Source of the DNA: Mucilaginibacter aurantiaciroseus
Lineage (GTDB): Bacteria > Bacteroidota > Bacteroidia > Sphingobacteriales > Sphingobacteriaceae
Reading direction: 5' to 3'
DNA length: 64,000 nt
NCBI RefSeq assembly: GCF_024055595.1
Contig: NZ_JAMXOF010000001.1
Coordinates: 744,001 to 808,000 of the forward strand
The translations under genes were made by a program, and so were the position numbers. Below are positions 17,225 to 26,494 of the stretch, in pieces. Position 1 is the first letter of the stretch, and each line of letters begins with the position of its first letter. The notes beneath the pieces were generated by a model, which was not told the DNA's origin, ran no database searches, and saw only the letters and a list, made by a program, of their open reading frames with translations.

Positions 17225-20200
17225 TTGTTCATACGCAAGCTAAGTTGGATCAGGCTGAAACGCAATTGGATGATCGGTAACTTTATTAAGGAATGTAACG
17301 TAAAAGACGGTAACCTGAGTTATAAAAAATTGTCATACTTGCTTTGTTTCTGTTGTCGTTTTTCCGGCAAGCACATGCTGCTCACAGGGCTGTCTATGTT
17401 CATTTATTTGGGGGCATTCGCCCAAAAAGAAAGCCTTAAGTTTTATCATATCACGACAGAGCAGGGACTGACGCAGATCAACGTGAACTGCGTCAAGCAG
17501 GATAGCCGCGGTCTAATGTGGATAGGCACACGTAACGGCTTGAACCGTTACGATGGTTACCGTTTTACCACTTTTCGAAACGACGCTAAAAATCGTAATT
17601 CCATCAGCAATAACATGATCAATGACATGTTGGAGGATAAAGCAGGCAATATTTGGCTTGCCACGCAAGACGGGCTGAACCGGTATAACAGAAAGTCGGG
17701 GTATTTTACCAGGTATGTTCACGATGACCGGGATCCAAAATCCATCTCTACCAACCTTATAAACAGGCTGGCTTTGGACAGTTCGGGCAATATTTGGGTA
17801 GCTACACAAAATAGCGGACTTGATTATTTTAACCTGAAAAAGGGAACTTTCCAGCATCATCTGCATGATGATGCTGACCCGATGAGTATTGCCGATAACA
17901 ACGCGCGGACCATTTTTATTGATTCCCGCCAAAAAGTTTGGGTAGGCACCGCCTCGGGCGGATTAGCCGTTTACAATTCGAAAAGAAATAGCTTTGACAA
18001 GGTTATGGGAACGTCGCCCGGCTTATTAACCGCTAAAAATATTTATTGCCTGTTTGAGGATGATCAGAAACGCTTATGGATCGGATCACAGGATGCAGGA
18101 TTATTCAGGTACGATCAAGGCATGAACAGGTTTAAACACTATCAGCACCTTGAGGGCGATACGGGGACGCTGTCCAGCGATGCTGTATATAGCCTGGGCA
18201 ATGATGAAGCAGGCAACTTATGGGTTGGAACTGAAAACGGAGGCCTGAGTATTTTGAATAAGCGCACGGGCAGGTTTGATACCTATATGCACGACGAAGT
18301 GGATTATAATAGCCTGAACGGTAACTCGATATACAGTATTTGCAGGGACCGTAGTGGAAATATGTGGCTTGGCGCATTTGGTGGGGGAATAAACCTTTTC
18401 CGGAAATCCACAGCTAATTTTGGACTTTACCGGCACAATGCATCGCCCGGAAGCCTATCTAATAATTTTGTGCTGGATATATCTCAGGACAGCAGGAATC
18501 GTATTTGGTTGGGGACAGATGGGGGAGGTTTAAATCTTTTCAACCCGCTAACCGGCAATTTTAAAAATTACAAAAAGCCTGCCGACGGGCAAAACGGTAT
18601 TACCGGTAACTTTGTACTGGTTGTTGACGAAGATCATAGCGGGAAGATATGGATTGGTACCTGGGGAGACGGCGCCAGTATCTTTGATCCGCGTACAGGT
18701 GTTTTTACCAATCTAAAACGGGACGAGAAAAAGCCCGATGGTATTGGCGGTAACAATATTTATAATTTGCTACATACCCGCGATGGGAAAACGTGGCTCA
18801 GCACGTTTAATGACGGGCTGGATCAGTACGACCCTGCTACAGGCATTTTTAAACACTACCGCTATAACCTGCAAAATCCCGACGGTTTGGGCAGCGATCG
18901 CATCTATGCACTTTTTGAGGACCGTAATGATAAGCTTTGGCTGGGCACCTCCGATGCAGGACTTGAAATGCTTGACCGCCGTAAAGGGACCTTTGTGCAT
19001 TATAAACACCGGGAAGACAGGAACAGTATCAGTAATAACGGGGTGACAGAAATATTTGAAGACAGTAAAGGCCGGCTTTGGTTAGGTACTTTATCAGGGC
19101 TTAACCTTTTTGACCCTGTTACCGGGCATTTTACCATTTTTGGTAAAAAGGATGGTTTGCCCAGCGACATCATTTATGCCATAAGGGAAGACGCACAAGG
19201 CATGTTATGGATCAGTACCAATGGCGGTCTTTCACAATTTAACCCTCGTACAAAAATATTTAAAAATTATAACACTGAAGATGGGGTCCAGGGTGATGAG
19301 TTTAAACCCCATTCAGCACTGAAAACAAGTGACGGCAAACTTTACTTTGGCGGGGTAAACGGGTTTAATGTGTTCGACCCCGGTAAAGTTGTCAATTCCA
19401 AGGGGTTCGCACTAATAATACTCACTTCGTTCTCATTGTTTAATAAGCCGCTCACAGTCGCGCAAAACGCAGATGACCCTTCGCCGCTAAAAAAAGACAT
19501 ATCTGAAACCAGGGCCATAAAACTCAACCACAAACAATCCGTGTTCTCTTTCGAGTTTGCAGCGCTCGATTATGGTTCACCGGATAAAAAGCAATACGCT
19601 TACCAGTTAGAAGGCTTCGATCCGGAGTGGAATTTGGTTGGAAACAAAAATTCTGCGTCCTATACAAATCTTTCTCCGGGTGTCTACCGGTTAAAACTTA
19701 AATATCAAAACGCCTCAGGTGACTGGTCACCCGTAACAATGGCGCTCGTTATCGATATTATTCCCCCGTTCTGGATGACCTGGTGGTTCCGTACGGTCAT
19801 CATTATTGCTGCCGTAAGTGCCGTGTATGGTCTGTTCCGTTACCGCATCCGGCTGATTAACCGGCAAAGGGATCAACTGGAAAAGCAGGTCAAGGAACGT
19901 ACGGAAAGTTTGGCCCGTTTAACGATAGAAGAACGGAAATCACGTGAAGAGGCTGAAAAAGCAAGGGAGGAGGCAGAAAATGCGAGGAAAGATGCTGACG
20001 AGGCCAATAAAGCTAAAAGTATATTTTTAGCGACAATGAGCCATGAGATTAGAACACCGATGAACGGTGTTATCGGGATGGCGACGCTGTTATCAAACAC
20101 TAAATTAACAACCGAACAGGAGGAATACACCGATACGATCAGGAATTGCGGAGATTCTCTGTTAAACGTTATCAATGATATACTGGATTTTACGAAGATC

Positions 20201-21541
20201 GAAACGGGTCATATGGAACTGGAAGCTCATGATTTCGATTTGCGCGACTGCGTAGAAGGGGTACTGGATATCTTTGCGGAAAAAGCATCCAGGCAAAAGC
20301 TTGACCTGGTTTACCAAATGGCACCAAACGTACCTCCCCGTATCATCGGCGATCCCTTGCGTCTTGGACAGGTTTTAATTAATCTGGTTGGAAATGCCAT
20401 GAAATTCACTTCGAGGGGAGAAGTATTTATTGATATTCAATTCGCCGGTGTCACAGAAAGCGACTTGGTATTGCAGTTTTCTGTACGGGATACCGGCATT
20501 GGTATCCCCGCCGACAAACTGCATAAATTATTTAGAGCATTCTCACAGGTTGACTCCGGAACGACCCGCAAATATGGCGGTACAGGTTTAGGCCTCGCGA
20601 TCAGCGAAAAGCTGATCAACCTGATGGGGGGAACCATATCGGTAAGCAGCGAAGCCGGATCGGGAGCAACATTTACATTCACTGTTCAGGTGAAAGCGGG
20701 ACAGAAAAGCGAACGAACGTACGTTAACTTAAATACTGATGCCCTTCGATCAAAAACTATCCTCGTGGTAGACGATAATGATACCAACCGTAATATCCTG
20801 ATGACCCAGTTAAAACAATGGGATTTTTTGCCTTTTGCTGCCGCTTCAGGAGAAGAAGCGCTTGAGCTGATAAAAAAAGACAGTTTCGATCTCGTAATCA
20901 CCGATATGGATATGCCGGTGATGGACGGGGCTGAACTTGCCCGACGCGTTCGTTTAATGCAAAAGAAATCACATTTGATATTGCTTAGTTCAATAGGTAA
21001 TGATCGTTTAAAAACTGATGCGGGCTTATTCGATGTGGTAGTGACAAAACCGGTCAAACATCATTTACTATATAAACAGATCATAGACCAGTTAAGGGAT
21101 GAGGAGGCTGCGCCGAGGCCCGTACAAACTTTACCCGGCCAGCTGACCTTAGAAATGGCCCAACGTTTTCCGTTGGATATCCTGATCGCGGAGGACAATA
21201 TGGTTAACCAAAAAGTGATCATGTACATTCTTAAAAAGATGGGGTATTCACCCGATCTCTCTGCTAATGGCCACGAAGTCCTGGAGGCCATAGCGCGGCG
21301 CAGGTACGATATGATCTTGATGGACATCCAGATGCCGGAAATGGACGGGCTGGAGGCAACCCGTTTTATCCGGGAACATCTCAGCGAACAGCCCGTTATC
21401 GTTGCTATGACCGCCAACGCAATGGTGGAAGACCGTGAGGCCTGTTTTCAGGCCGGCATGAATGACTATTTGAGTAAACCAATGAAGCTTGCCGAGATCA
21501 TCGCCGTTCTGGAGAAATGGGGTCAAAACATAAAAAATTAA
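17225..21541 (+). CDS. Hybrid sensor kinase: reg_prop propeller, Y_Y_Y, HisKA, HATPase, two receivers
   Basis: Up to 1438 residues. After a secretion signal (cleavage after YLGAFA, about 66) come beta-propeller reg_prop repeats to about 770 (recurring MWIGT.NGLNRYD and LWLGT patterns), a Y_Y_Y domain (about 775-838), a membrane helix (about 849-872) and a coiled coil rich in E-A-R repeats. Cytoplasmic parts: H-box FLATMSHEIRTPMNGVIGM with His940, N-box, DTGIGIP and GGTGLGLAIS ATPase boxes, then two receivers with phosphoacceptors Asp1227 and Asp1367. Unlike classical HTCS regulators it lacks an AraC DNA-binding domain, so signal output must go to another protein. The start is uncertain: ATGs at 17225, 17270 and 17375 are in frame. 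Confidence 0.93.
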   Translation: MFIRKLSWIRLKRNWMIGNFIKECNVKDGNLSYKKLSYLLCFCCRFSGKHMLLTGLSMFIYLGAFAQKESLKFYHITTEQGLTQINVNCVKQDSRGLMWIGTRNGLNRYDGYRFTTFRNDAKNRNSISNNMINDMLEDKAGNIWLATQDGLNRYNRKSGYFTRYVHDDRDPKSISTNLINRLALDSSGNIWVATQNSGLDYFNLKKGTFQHHLHDDADPMSIADNNARTIFIDSRQKVWVGTASGGLAVYNSKRNSFDKVMGTSPGLLTAKNIYCLFEDDQKRLWIGSQDAGLFRYDQGMNRFKHYQHLEGDTGTLSSDAVYSLGNDEAGNLWVGTENGGLSILNKRTGRFDTYMHDEVDYNSLNGNSIYSICRDRSGNMWLGAFGGGINLFRKSTANFGLYRHNASPGSLSNNFVLDISQDSRNRIWLGTDGGGLNLFNPLTGNFKNYKKPADGQNGITGNFVLVVDEDHSGKIWIGTWGDGASIFDPRTGVFTNLKRDEKKPDGIGGNNIYNLLHTRDGKTWLSTFNDGLDQYDPATGIFKHYRYNLQNPDGLGSDRIYALFEDRNDKLWLGTSDAGLEMLDRRKGTFVHYKHREDRNSISNNGVTEIFEDSKGRLWLGTLSGLNLFDPVTGHFTIFGKKDGLPSDIIYAIREDAQGMLWISTNGGLSQFNPRTKIFKNYNTEDGVQGDEFKPHSALKTSDGKLYFGGVNGFNVFDPGKVVNSKGFALIILTSFSLFNKPLTVAQNADDPSPLKKDISETRAIKLNHKQSVFSFEFAALDYGSPDKKQYAYQLEGFDPEWNLVGNKNSASYTNLSPGVYRLKLKYQNASGDWSPVTMALVIDIIPPFWMTWWFRTVIIIAAVSAVYGLFRYRIRLINRQRDQLEKQVKERTESLARLTIEERKSREEAEKAREEAENARKDADEANKAKSIFLATMSHEIRTPMNGVIGMATLLSNTKLTTEQEEYTDTIRNCGDSLLNVINDILDFTKIETGHMELEAHDFDLRDCVEGVLDIFAEKASRQKLDLVYQMAPNVPPRIIGDPLRLGQVLINLVGNAMKFTSRGEVFIDIQFAGVTESDLVLQFSVRDTGIGIPADKLHKLFRAFSQVDSGTTRKYGGTGLGLAISEKLINLMGGTISVSSEAGSGATFTFTVQVKAGQKSERTYVNLNTDALRSKTILVVDDNDTNRNILMTQLKQWDFLPFAAASGEEALELIKKDSFDLVITDMDMPVMDGAELARRVRLMQKKSHLILLSSIGNDRLKTDAGLFDVVVTKPVKHHLLYKQIIDQLRDEEAAPRPVQTLPGQLTLEMAQRFPLDILIAEDNMVNQKVIMYILKKMGYSPDLSANGHEVLEAIARRRYDMILMDIQMPEMDGLEATRFIREHLSEQPVIVAMTANAMVEDREACFQAGMNDYLSKPMKLAEIIAVLEKWGQNIKN

Positions 21542-21631
21542 CGCCCGATAGGTTTTATGAGTTAGCCGGGTTGATCTGGGTATCATTGTTTGGTTAAACA
21601 AATAAATATTGCAGTGATAATTATAAGATTC

Positions 21632-21769
21632 ATGAAGAAAACAACTCGACTTATCGCGATTCTTTTCCTGCTTTTACCAATTTCGCTACTGGCTCAGTAT
21701 TGTAAGGGGTTTCGATTAAAACACAAAAGCCTGCAATCATTTGATTTGCAGGCTTTTGTTTGGTTTTAA
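21632..21769 (+). pseudogene. Truncated signal-peptide ORF at the tRNA-Ser border
   Basis: The ATG at 21632 encodes a textbook signal peptide (MKKTTRLIAILFLLLPISLL, then AQ) but the frame then runs straight into the terminator hairpin next to tRNA-Ser and stops after 45 codons. It looks like the 5' end of a secreted-protein gene that followed the hybrid kinase and was cut off near 21700. Confidence 0.5.
21723..21759. terminator. Bidirectional terminator beside tRNA-Ser
   Basis: Perfect 14-bp stem (21723-21736 with 21746-21759, core AAAAGCCTGCAA) with a 9-nt loop and T-runs on both sides. It can end the minus-strand tRNA-Ser transcript and the plus-strand kinase transcript. Confidence 0.8.
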
Positions 21770-21780
21770 TATGTAATCAG

Positions 21781-21865
21781 CGGAGAGCTAGGGATTCGAA
21801 CCCCAGGACCTGTAACAGTCAACAGTTTTCAAGACTGCCGCAATCGACCACTCTGCCAGCTCTCC
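21781..21865 (-). tRNA. tRNA-Ser(UGA)
   Basis: 85 nt on the minus strand. Acceptor arms GGAGAGC (5' end at 21865) and GCTCTCC pair fully with discriminator G at 21781. Anticodon loop CTTGAAA puts UGA at 21831-21829. There is a long variable arm and a GGTTCGAATCC T-loop, as expected for a class II serine tRNA. CCA is not encoded. Confidence 0.95.
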
Positions 21866-21952
21866 GGGGACAAAAGTACAAATCCGGGGCGAATTGCCAA
21901 ACTTGATGTTAACTTTTTTTAAACTAATTGTAATGGGTTGATTGTCATTGGC

Positions 21953-22933
21953 TTATTTAGCCAAATTGTTGTTTTTTTTGGTTCGGAAGGTATTAAACCT
22001 TGGTTTTTGGATGCGGATGGCGCGCTTGGAAAGGTCAACACTGGCGTTTAATTCAAACCCGATGAGCAAAATCATGGAGTTAAGGTACAGATATATCATT
22101 ACTACAATGAGTGTACCAATGGCACCATAAACCGCGTTGTATGATGAAAAGTTGTTGGTATAGTAAGTAAACCCAATCGATGTTAATATAGCCAGCGATG
22201 TAGCCAGGATAGAGCCGGGGTTGATAAACTTCCATTTACGCTTGTTTGAAGGCCCGTAGCGGTATAATATGCAAATGGTAGTAAAGAATATCACCAGGAT
22301 AATTAACCAGCGTGTAAGGGCTAACAGCCATGTCCAAAAGGCCGCTTCGCTATTTAGTTCGTGCTGAATAAAATGAATTACTGATTGGCCCGCTATCATA
22401 ATGATAATGGCAATGAGTAATGCGATACTGATTATCACAGTTAGCAGCAAAGCTATAAAGCGGCGTTTTAACCAGCTGCGGGTTTCCAGTATCAGTGATG
22501 ACTTGTTGAACGCCTGCATTAGGTTACTTACGCCGTTAGTAGCAAAGTATAAAGCGGTTATAAACCCTACTGAAAGTAGTTTGCCGTTTTGGCGCGCAAC
22601 GATGTCTACTATAGTATCGTAAAACGCTTTATAAACATTTACCGGCATAATTAGGGCAAACAGACTTAGAAGATTTTTTTGAAAGCCATGTACAGGTATA
22701 TAAGCTATCAGCGTAAATAAAAAGATAATAGCCGGGAACAACGCCAGCATAAAATTATAAGCCAGGGCAGCCGCGCGGTTAGCCAGCGACGTTTTTTGGA
22801 TCTCGAAGAAAAAAAACACCACTACTGTGTACAAAGGCAGCGGCCTAAAGCCCGGGATGTAAACGGTTTTGGCCCAGTCGGTAAGGTATTGGTAAAATCT
22901 AAAACGCAGTAAAAATTTGTGGGCCCATTTCAT
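21953..22933 (-). CDS. YihY/BrkB-family inner-membrane protein
   Basis: 326 residues, six hydrophobic helices. The N-terminal block KTSLANRAAALAYNFMLALF followed by P is the YihY/UPF0761 signature, and LNSMILLIGFELNA near residue 290 is the usual last-helix motif. This family was once annotated as ribonuclease BN, wrongly; its molecular role is not settled. It ends a run of minus-strand genes (PASTA, rhodanese, MltG, thioesterase, YihY) with an 11-nt gap after the thioesterase gene. Confidence 0.9.
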   Translation of the reverse strand: MKWAHKFLLRFRFYQYLTDWAKTVYIPGFRPLPLYTVVVFFFFEIQKTSLANRAAALAYNFMLALFPAIIFLFTLIAYIPVHGFQKNLLSLFALIMPVNVYKAFYDTIVDIVARQNGKLLSVGFITALYFATNGVSNLMQAFNKSSLILETRSWLKRRFIALLLTVIISIALLIAIIIMIAGQSVIHFIQHELNSEAAFWTWLLALTRWLIILVIFFTTICILYRYGPSNKRKWKFINPGSILATSLAILTSIGFTYYTNNFSSYNAVYGAIGTLIVVMIYLYLNSMILLIGFELNASVDLSKRAIRIQKPRFNTFRTKKNNNLAK

Positions 22934-22944
22934 TATGGCTAAAA

Positions 22945-23352
22945 TTACTCAAAAAAAGGCTTTAGTTTTTTAATAAAATCGGCAGGGGGCAGGCAGGGGC
23001 GGTTGCTCTTCATATTAACGAAGGCCAGCAAAGTTTCCCCAAGGTGGATCAGTTCCTCACGCTCGTTAAACAGCTCGTAACGGAAATGGATCTTAACCCC
23101 GGGTATCTTATCCATAATAACGTTAATGGTTATCTCCTCGTCGTAACGGGCGGGTTTAAGGTACTTGCATTTCAGTTCAAGTACTGGCATCATAATACCT
23201 GATGCTTCCATACCGCTGTAGGTTAGGCCAAGGCTACGCAGCATTTCTACACGGCCCACTTCAAAAAACTCGGCGTAATTACCGTAGTACATATAGCCCA
23301 TTTGGTCGGTTTCGCCGTAGCGCACCCTCAATTTGGTAGCGTTCTGGAACAT
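22945..23352 (-). CDS. YbgC/FcbC-type acyl-CoA thioesterase
   Basis: 135 residues of the 4HBT hot-dog fold. The motif RYGETDQMGYMYYGNYAEFFE near residues 9-30 has the catalytic Asp and tyrosine-rich segment of the YbgC group. It hydrolyses acyl-CoA (or acyl-ACP) in the cytosol. Its ATG overlaps the MltG stop by one base (TAATG), so the two are translationally coupled. The exact substrate is unknown. Confidence 0.88.
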   Translation of the reverse strand: MFQNATKLRVRYGETDQMGYMYYGNYAEFFEVGRVEMLRSLGLTYSGMEASGIMMPVLELKCKYLKPARYDEEITINVIMDKIPGVKIHFRYELFNEREELIHLGETLLAFVNMKSNRPCLPPADFIKKLKPFFE

Positions 23353-24371
23353 TAGCGTTTGATATTCCGGTCGTTAAGGGCCTGCTGAAATGCCTTGGCA
23401 TTAACTCTATGTTCGGTTTCATTAGTGGCAAAAGCATGGTTGCCGCTAAAGTCCGCCTTAGCGCACATATATAGGTAGTCGTTTTTTTTATAATCAAGCA
23501 CCGCATTAATGGCGTTTACCGATGGCATCATGATAGGGCCGGGGGGTAAACCTTTATAAAAGTAAGTGTTGTATGGCGAATTAGTAATTAAGTCACGATT
23601 AAGCACGCGTTTAATGGTAAAATCATTCAAAGCGAAGATCACAGTAGGATCGGACTGCAGCTTCATGCCTTTGTTAAGACGGTTAAGGTAAAGGCCAGCA
23701 ATGGTGGGCATTTCATCATCATGCAAAGCCTCGGCATCAACAATAGATGCTAAAACAGAAACTTCCTGTGGTGTAAGTTTTAAGGCTTCGGCTTTTTGTT
23801 TCCGCTCGGGCGTCCAAAACTTTTTGTAGTTGGCATACATTCTCGTAAATAGTTTTTCTGCCGATGTATTCCAGTATAGCTGGTAAGAATTGGGTATAAA
23901 AACGGTGTAGATATTATCGGTAGTAAAACCGTATTGCTGTGCAAACTTAGAAGAATCTAATAGGCGCAATACCGAAACCGAATCGGCCTCGATCTTTTTA
24001 GAAATAAAACCTGCGAACTGGTCCTTCAGCCTGATGTTATGGAAGGCAAGTGTAACCGGCTCCTGGTTGCCTGATTTTAGCATGTTGATAAAATTGCGGT
24101 TACTCATGCCGCTTTTTAGCCGGTACTTACCCGGTTTTACCTTTACAAACTTCATGCTTTGAGCCGATTGCAGGAACGAAGTAGTGTCTTTAACGATGCC
24201 CTGCCGGGTTATCGACTTGTAAACCTCATCAAGCGTAGCACCTGTTTTGATGTAGAGGTGTTCCTGCTTATCGGTAACGTTTGGCCCAAAAAAGCGCAGG
24301 TAATAGAATATACCGGTACCGGCTAATGATAATAGGACGATGACCACCAGCGCTATCCAAAATTTTTTCAT
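23352..24371 (-). CDS. mltG: Endolytic murein transglycosylase MltG
   Basis: 339 residues: one N-terminal membrane helix (5-26), then the YceG-like domain. The active-site block VLASIVDAEALHDDEMPTIA (207-226) places a Glu at 214 where MltG homologues carry the catalytic glutamate, and LYLNRLNKGMKLQSDPTV follows as usual. MltG cuts nascent glycan strands in the periplasm next to the synthase and so sets chain length. Neighbouring PASTA and Ddl genes fit the cell-wall context. Confidence 0.92.
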   Translation of the reverse strand: MKKFWIALVVIVLLSLAGTGIFYYLRFFGPNVTDKQEHLYIKTGATLDEVYKSITRQGIVKDTTSFLQSAQSMKFVKVKPGKYRLKSGMSNRNFINMLKSGNQEPVTLAFHNIRLKDQFAGFISKKIEADSVSVLRLLDSSKFAQQYGFTTDNIYTVFIPNSYQLYWNTSAEKLFTRMYANYKKFWTPERKQKAEALKLTPQEVSVLASIVDAEALHDDEMPTIAGLYLNRLNKGMKLQSDPTVIFALNDFTIKRVLNRDLITNSPYNTYFYKGLPPGPIMMPSVNAINAVLDYKKNDYLYMCAKADFSGNHAFATNETEHRVNAKAFQQALNDRNIKR

Positions 24372-24410
24372 GGTATGTTTAGGAAGATGTATATTTAATA
24401 TTTAGTTTTT

Positions 24411-24496
24411 TAGCCTCACCTAATTCCTCTCCTATGGAAAGGAATTGAACTCCTCTTTTCAGAACCCTCTCCTCTGGAGAGGGCAGGGTGAGGCTA
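24411..24496. repeat. Multi-hairpin intergenic repeat
   Basis: Outer arms TAGCCTCACC (24411-24420) and GGTGAGGCTA (24487-24496) enclose two inner hairpins, TTCCTCTCC/GGAAAGGAA and CCCTCTCC/GGAGAGGG. The rhodanese stop codon lies inside the outer right arm. Such 'CTCACC...CCTCTCC' elements look like interspersed repeats and may also act as terminator or mRNA stabiliser. Confidence 0.55.
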
Positions 24497-24811
24497 AGAT
24501 GTGTTGTTAATATTTAGTTTTTGCAGGGCTTTAAGGCCACCTTTAAGGTTTAATACGTTTAAGAAACCACCTCCAGTTAAAATTGCCTGCGCAGTTTCGC
24601 TCCTGATACCTGCACTGCAAATAACGATTATCTCGTCGGTTTTGTTGTAAGCAATGTTTTTGATGTGTTGTTTTAATTTCCCTACCGGGATGTTTTGGCC
24701 GCCGATGTTATAGGTATGGTATTCAATAACCTCCCTAACATCAAGCAGATTTAAGCTTTCTCCGGCTTGTAAAAGTTGCTGTAATTGAACTGCATTAATT
24801 TGTTGGGGCAT
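24494..24811 (-). CDS. Single-domain rhodanese-like protein
   Basis: 105 residues covering one rhodanese domain. The active loop is CSAGIRS with catalytic Cys65, and LLDVREVIEYHTYNIGG is the first conserved block. It probably carries persulfide sulfur in the cytosol as a sulfurtransferase; the acceptor is unknown. Its ATG lies 17 nt inside the end of the PASTA gene, so the two are coupled. Confidence 0.88.
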   Translation of the reverse strand: MPQQINAVQLQQLLQAGESLNLLDVREVIEYHTYNIGGQNIPVGKLKQHIKNIAYNKTDEIIVICSAGIRSETAQAILTGGGFLNVLNLKGGLKALQKLNINNTS

Positions 24812-25616
24812 TATCTGCTTTACCTTGCGATACCGTTAAATTAATGCGTGTGCCGATACTGGTTTTGCTCAGCGAATCGCTCCGCATTGGCGATTGCGAA
24901 ACCACAATTACGTTGGTAGAGTCGCTTATCGAGCCCTCGTAGGTAATGCTGCCCACAGTTAACCCGGCGCCTTTTATCGAAAACCTGGCCGCATCCAGGT
25001 CAAGATTTATTAACTCCGGTATCTCCACTTCGCTAGCACCTTCGCCATTACCCAATACCAGGTCCAGCTTAGAGCCTTTTGGTAGTTTGGTGCCCGGTTT
25101 TATGATCTGGCCGCCAAAGCGCACTTCCAGCACGCGGTCGCGGGCAATGTCCGACCGGTAGGTGGTATCGCCGATTTTTAAACCGTAGTTTGATAATACC
25201 GCCACCGCTTCGCGGTAAATGCTTTGCTCGGTAGTAAGGTCAGGTAGGGGTACGTTTGGTGCCAGTTGGGTAACCATGGTAAGGTATATGGTACGGTTCT
25301 CTTTAACGTTGGTGCCGGCATCCGGGTCTTGCTCAACAATGGTGCCGGGGGCCTGGTCGGGCACGTAAACCGAATCTATTTTAAAGTTGAAACCCTGCTC
25401 TTTAAGCAGTTCCATCGCTCTGTCAACATTTAGGCCTTTAAGTTTTGGAACAGGGATACCCTGGCCGTGGCGGGTGTACGAGCTAAGGCTAAAAAAAGCT
25501 ATCAAAACAATGCTGATAACCGTGGCTATAACCAATAAAATAGTGTTTCTGAATTGCCTGGTTTTTAAATAAGCCCAAAAATTACTCATGTTTTTGCGTA
25601 AGGAATTTAACTTCAA
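24795..25616 (-). CDS. Membrane-anchored PASTA-domain protein
   Basis: 273 residues: short cytoplasmic tail, one membrane helix (about 24-45), then three PASTA domains (about 50-118, 119-187, 188-262). Typical repeats are VPKLKGLNVDRAMELLKEQG, IVEQDPDAGT and VVSQSPMRSDSL. PASTA domains bind peptidoglycan or its precursors; here there is no kinase or transpeptidase domain. The protein likely watches or scaffolds wall synthesis. The start could also be the ATG at 25589 (MSNFW). Upstream gene Ddl is on the other strand. Confidence 0.88.
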   Translation of the reverse strand: MKLNSLRKNMSNFWAYLKTRQFRNTILLVIATVISIVLIAFFSLSSYTRHGQGIPVPKLKGLNVDRAMELLKEQGFNFKIDSVYVPDQAPGTIVEQDPDAGTNVKENRTIYLTMVTQLAPNVPLPDLTTEQSIYREAVAVLSNYGLKIGDTTYRSDIARDRVLEVRFGGQIIKPGTKLPKGSKLDLVLGNGEGASEVEIPELINLDLDAARFSIKGAGLTVGSITYEGSISDSTNVIVVSQSPMRSDSLSKTSIGTRINLTVSQGKADNAPTN

Positions 25617-25710
25617 ACATAGGGATTTGATTTTGGATTGCGAATTTAAGATTTGGGAAGGGGTGTGTAAGAGATTTGATTTATGACTTTAAACTACCTC
25701 TACTCTCCAG

Positions 25711-26343
25711 TCACTGATCACTAATATTGGCCTTTGTTTTAATATAAGCAAAATCCTCCTTTTTAGTAAAATATTCGAGCCCTAAGATCAACAGCGTAGA
25801 ATTTGCGAAATTTACTTTTTGCATGATGGGCAGTAAACGCCAATCGCTAATGCCCCATAAGTAAACACTATAAAAAAACACCAAAAGGCTAATGATGCAA
25901 AAGAATTTAAATAAATGAAGCTTTGTTTTAAGGATAAAAACTGTGATGATAACTATGCATGTCCAAAATACGAAAGTTGATATAATAAGCATAACATTAT
26001 GCAAAGCCGTTACGGTTAAAAATGTGAAGAAGATATTGGCTAAACCTCCATACTTTAAAATAGCAGCGGCATTTCTATCTGGTGTTTTCTTCGACATGTT
26101 GATGAAAAACACCGCGTAAGTAAGTGGAAGCAGTATCATTCCAGCGTATGCCCAAATTCTGGAAAGGTTTGGGGCGCCATTTAAAGCCCGTATTCCAAAC
26201 AAATTGCTCATGAAGTTTTTTGTCCAGTCATACCCAACAGCATATTCGTTGAACATGTTGCCACCGGGGTAAACAGCAATAGCTATTAGTATCAAGATCA
26301 ACGATAATATTATCCCTATTAAAACTGAATATTTCCTAATCAT
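25711..26343 (-). CDS. Six-helix membrane protein, DUF998-like
   Basis: 210 residues with about six hydrophobic helices. The block YPGGNMFNEYAVGYDWTKNF after the first helix resembles DUF998-type membrane proteins common in Bacteroidota, followed by FMSNLFG. No catalytic motif is visible. It stands alone between the PASTA gene and divergent ddl. Family assignment is tentative and function unknown. Confidence 0.6.
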   Translation of the reverse strand: MIRKYSVLIGIILSLILILIAIAVYPGGNMFNEYAVGYDWTKNFMSNLFGIRALNGAPNLSRIWAYAGMILLPLTYAVFFINMSKKTPDRNAAAILKYGGLANIFFTFLTVTALHNVMLIISTFVFWTCIVIITVFILKTKLHLFKFFCIISLLVFFYSVYLWGISDWRLLPIMQKVNFANSTLLILGLEYFTKKEDFAYIKTKANISDQ

Positions 26344-26480
26344 TGACGGAGGTTTGGGTTAAAACTGCAAATGAGATTAAATTGGTGGCTTATTGTTACA
26401 AAATTGGTTCGCGTTTCCAGTCGAATTTTCCTCGTATTGCCTAAAATAACATCCAATCTCCCACATTCAAAATCAAAAAC

Positions 26481-26488
26481 TATCTTTG
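26481..26488 (+). promoter_or_regulatory. TAnnTTTG -7 element before ddl
   Basis: TATCTTTG ends 6 nt before the ATG at 26495. With the usual 5-7 nt to the start point, the mRNA would begin at or next to the start codon. No -33 TTG at the right spacing. Confidence 0.4.
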
Positions 26489-26494
26489 GCTATC

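Noticed and set aside
8294..21770. Calling this a defined genomic island
   Set aside because: No integrase, no direct repeats of the tRNA end and no left border were visible; kept only as a hypothesis in findings.
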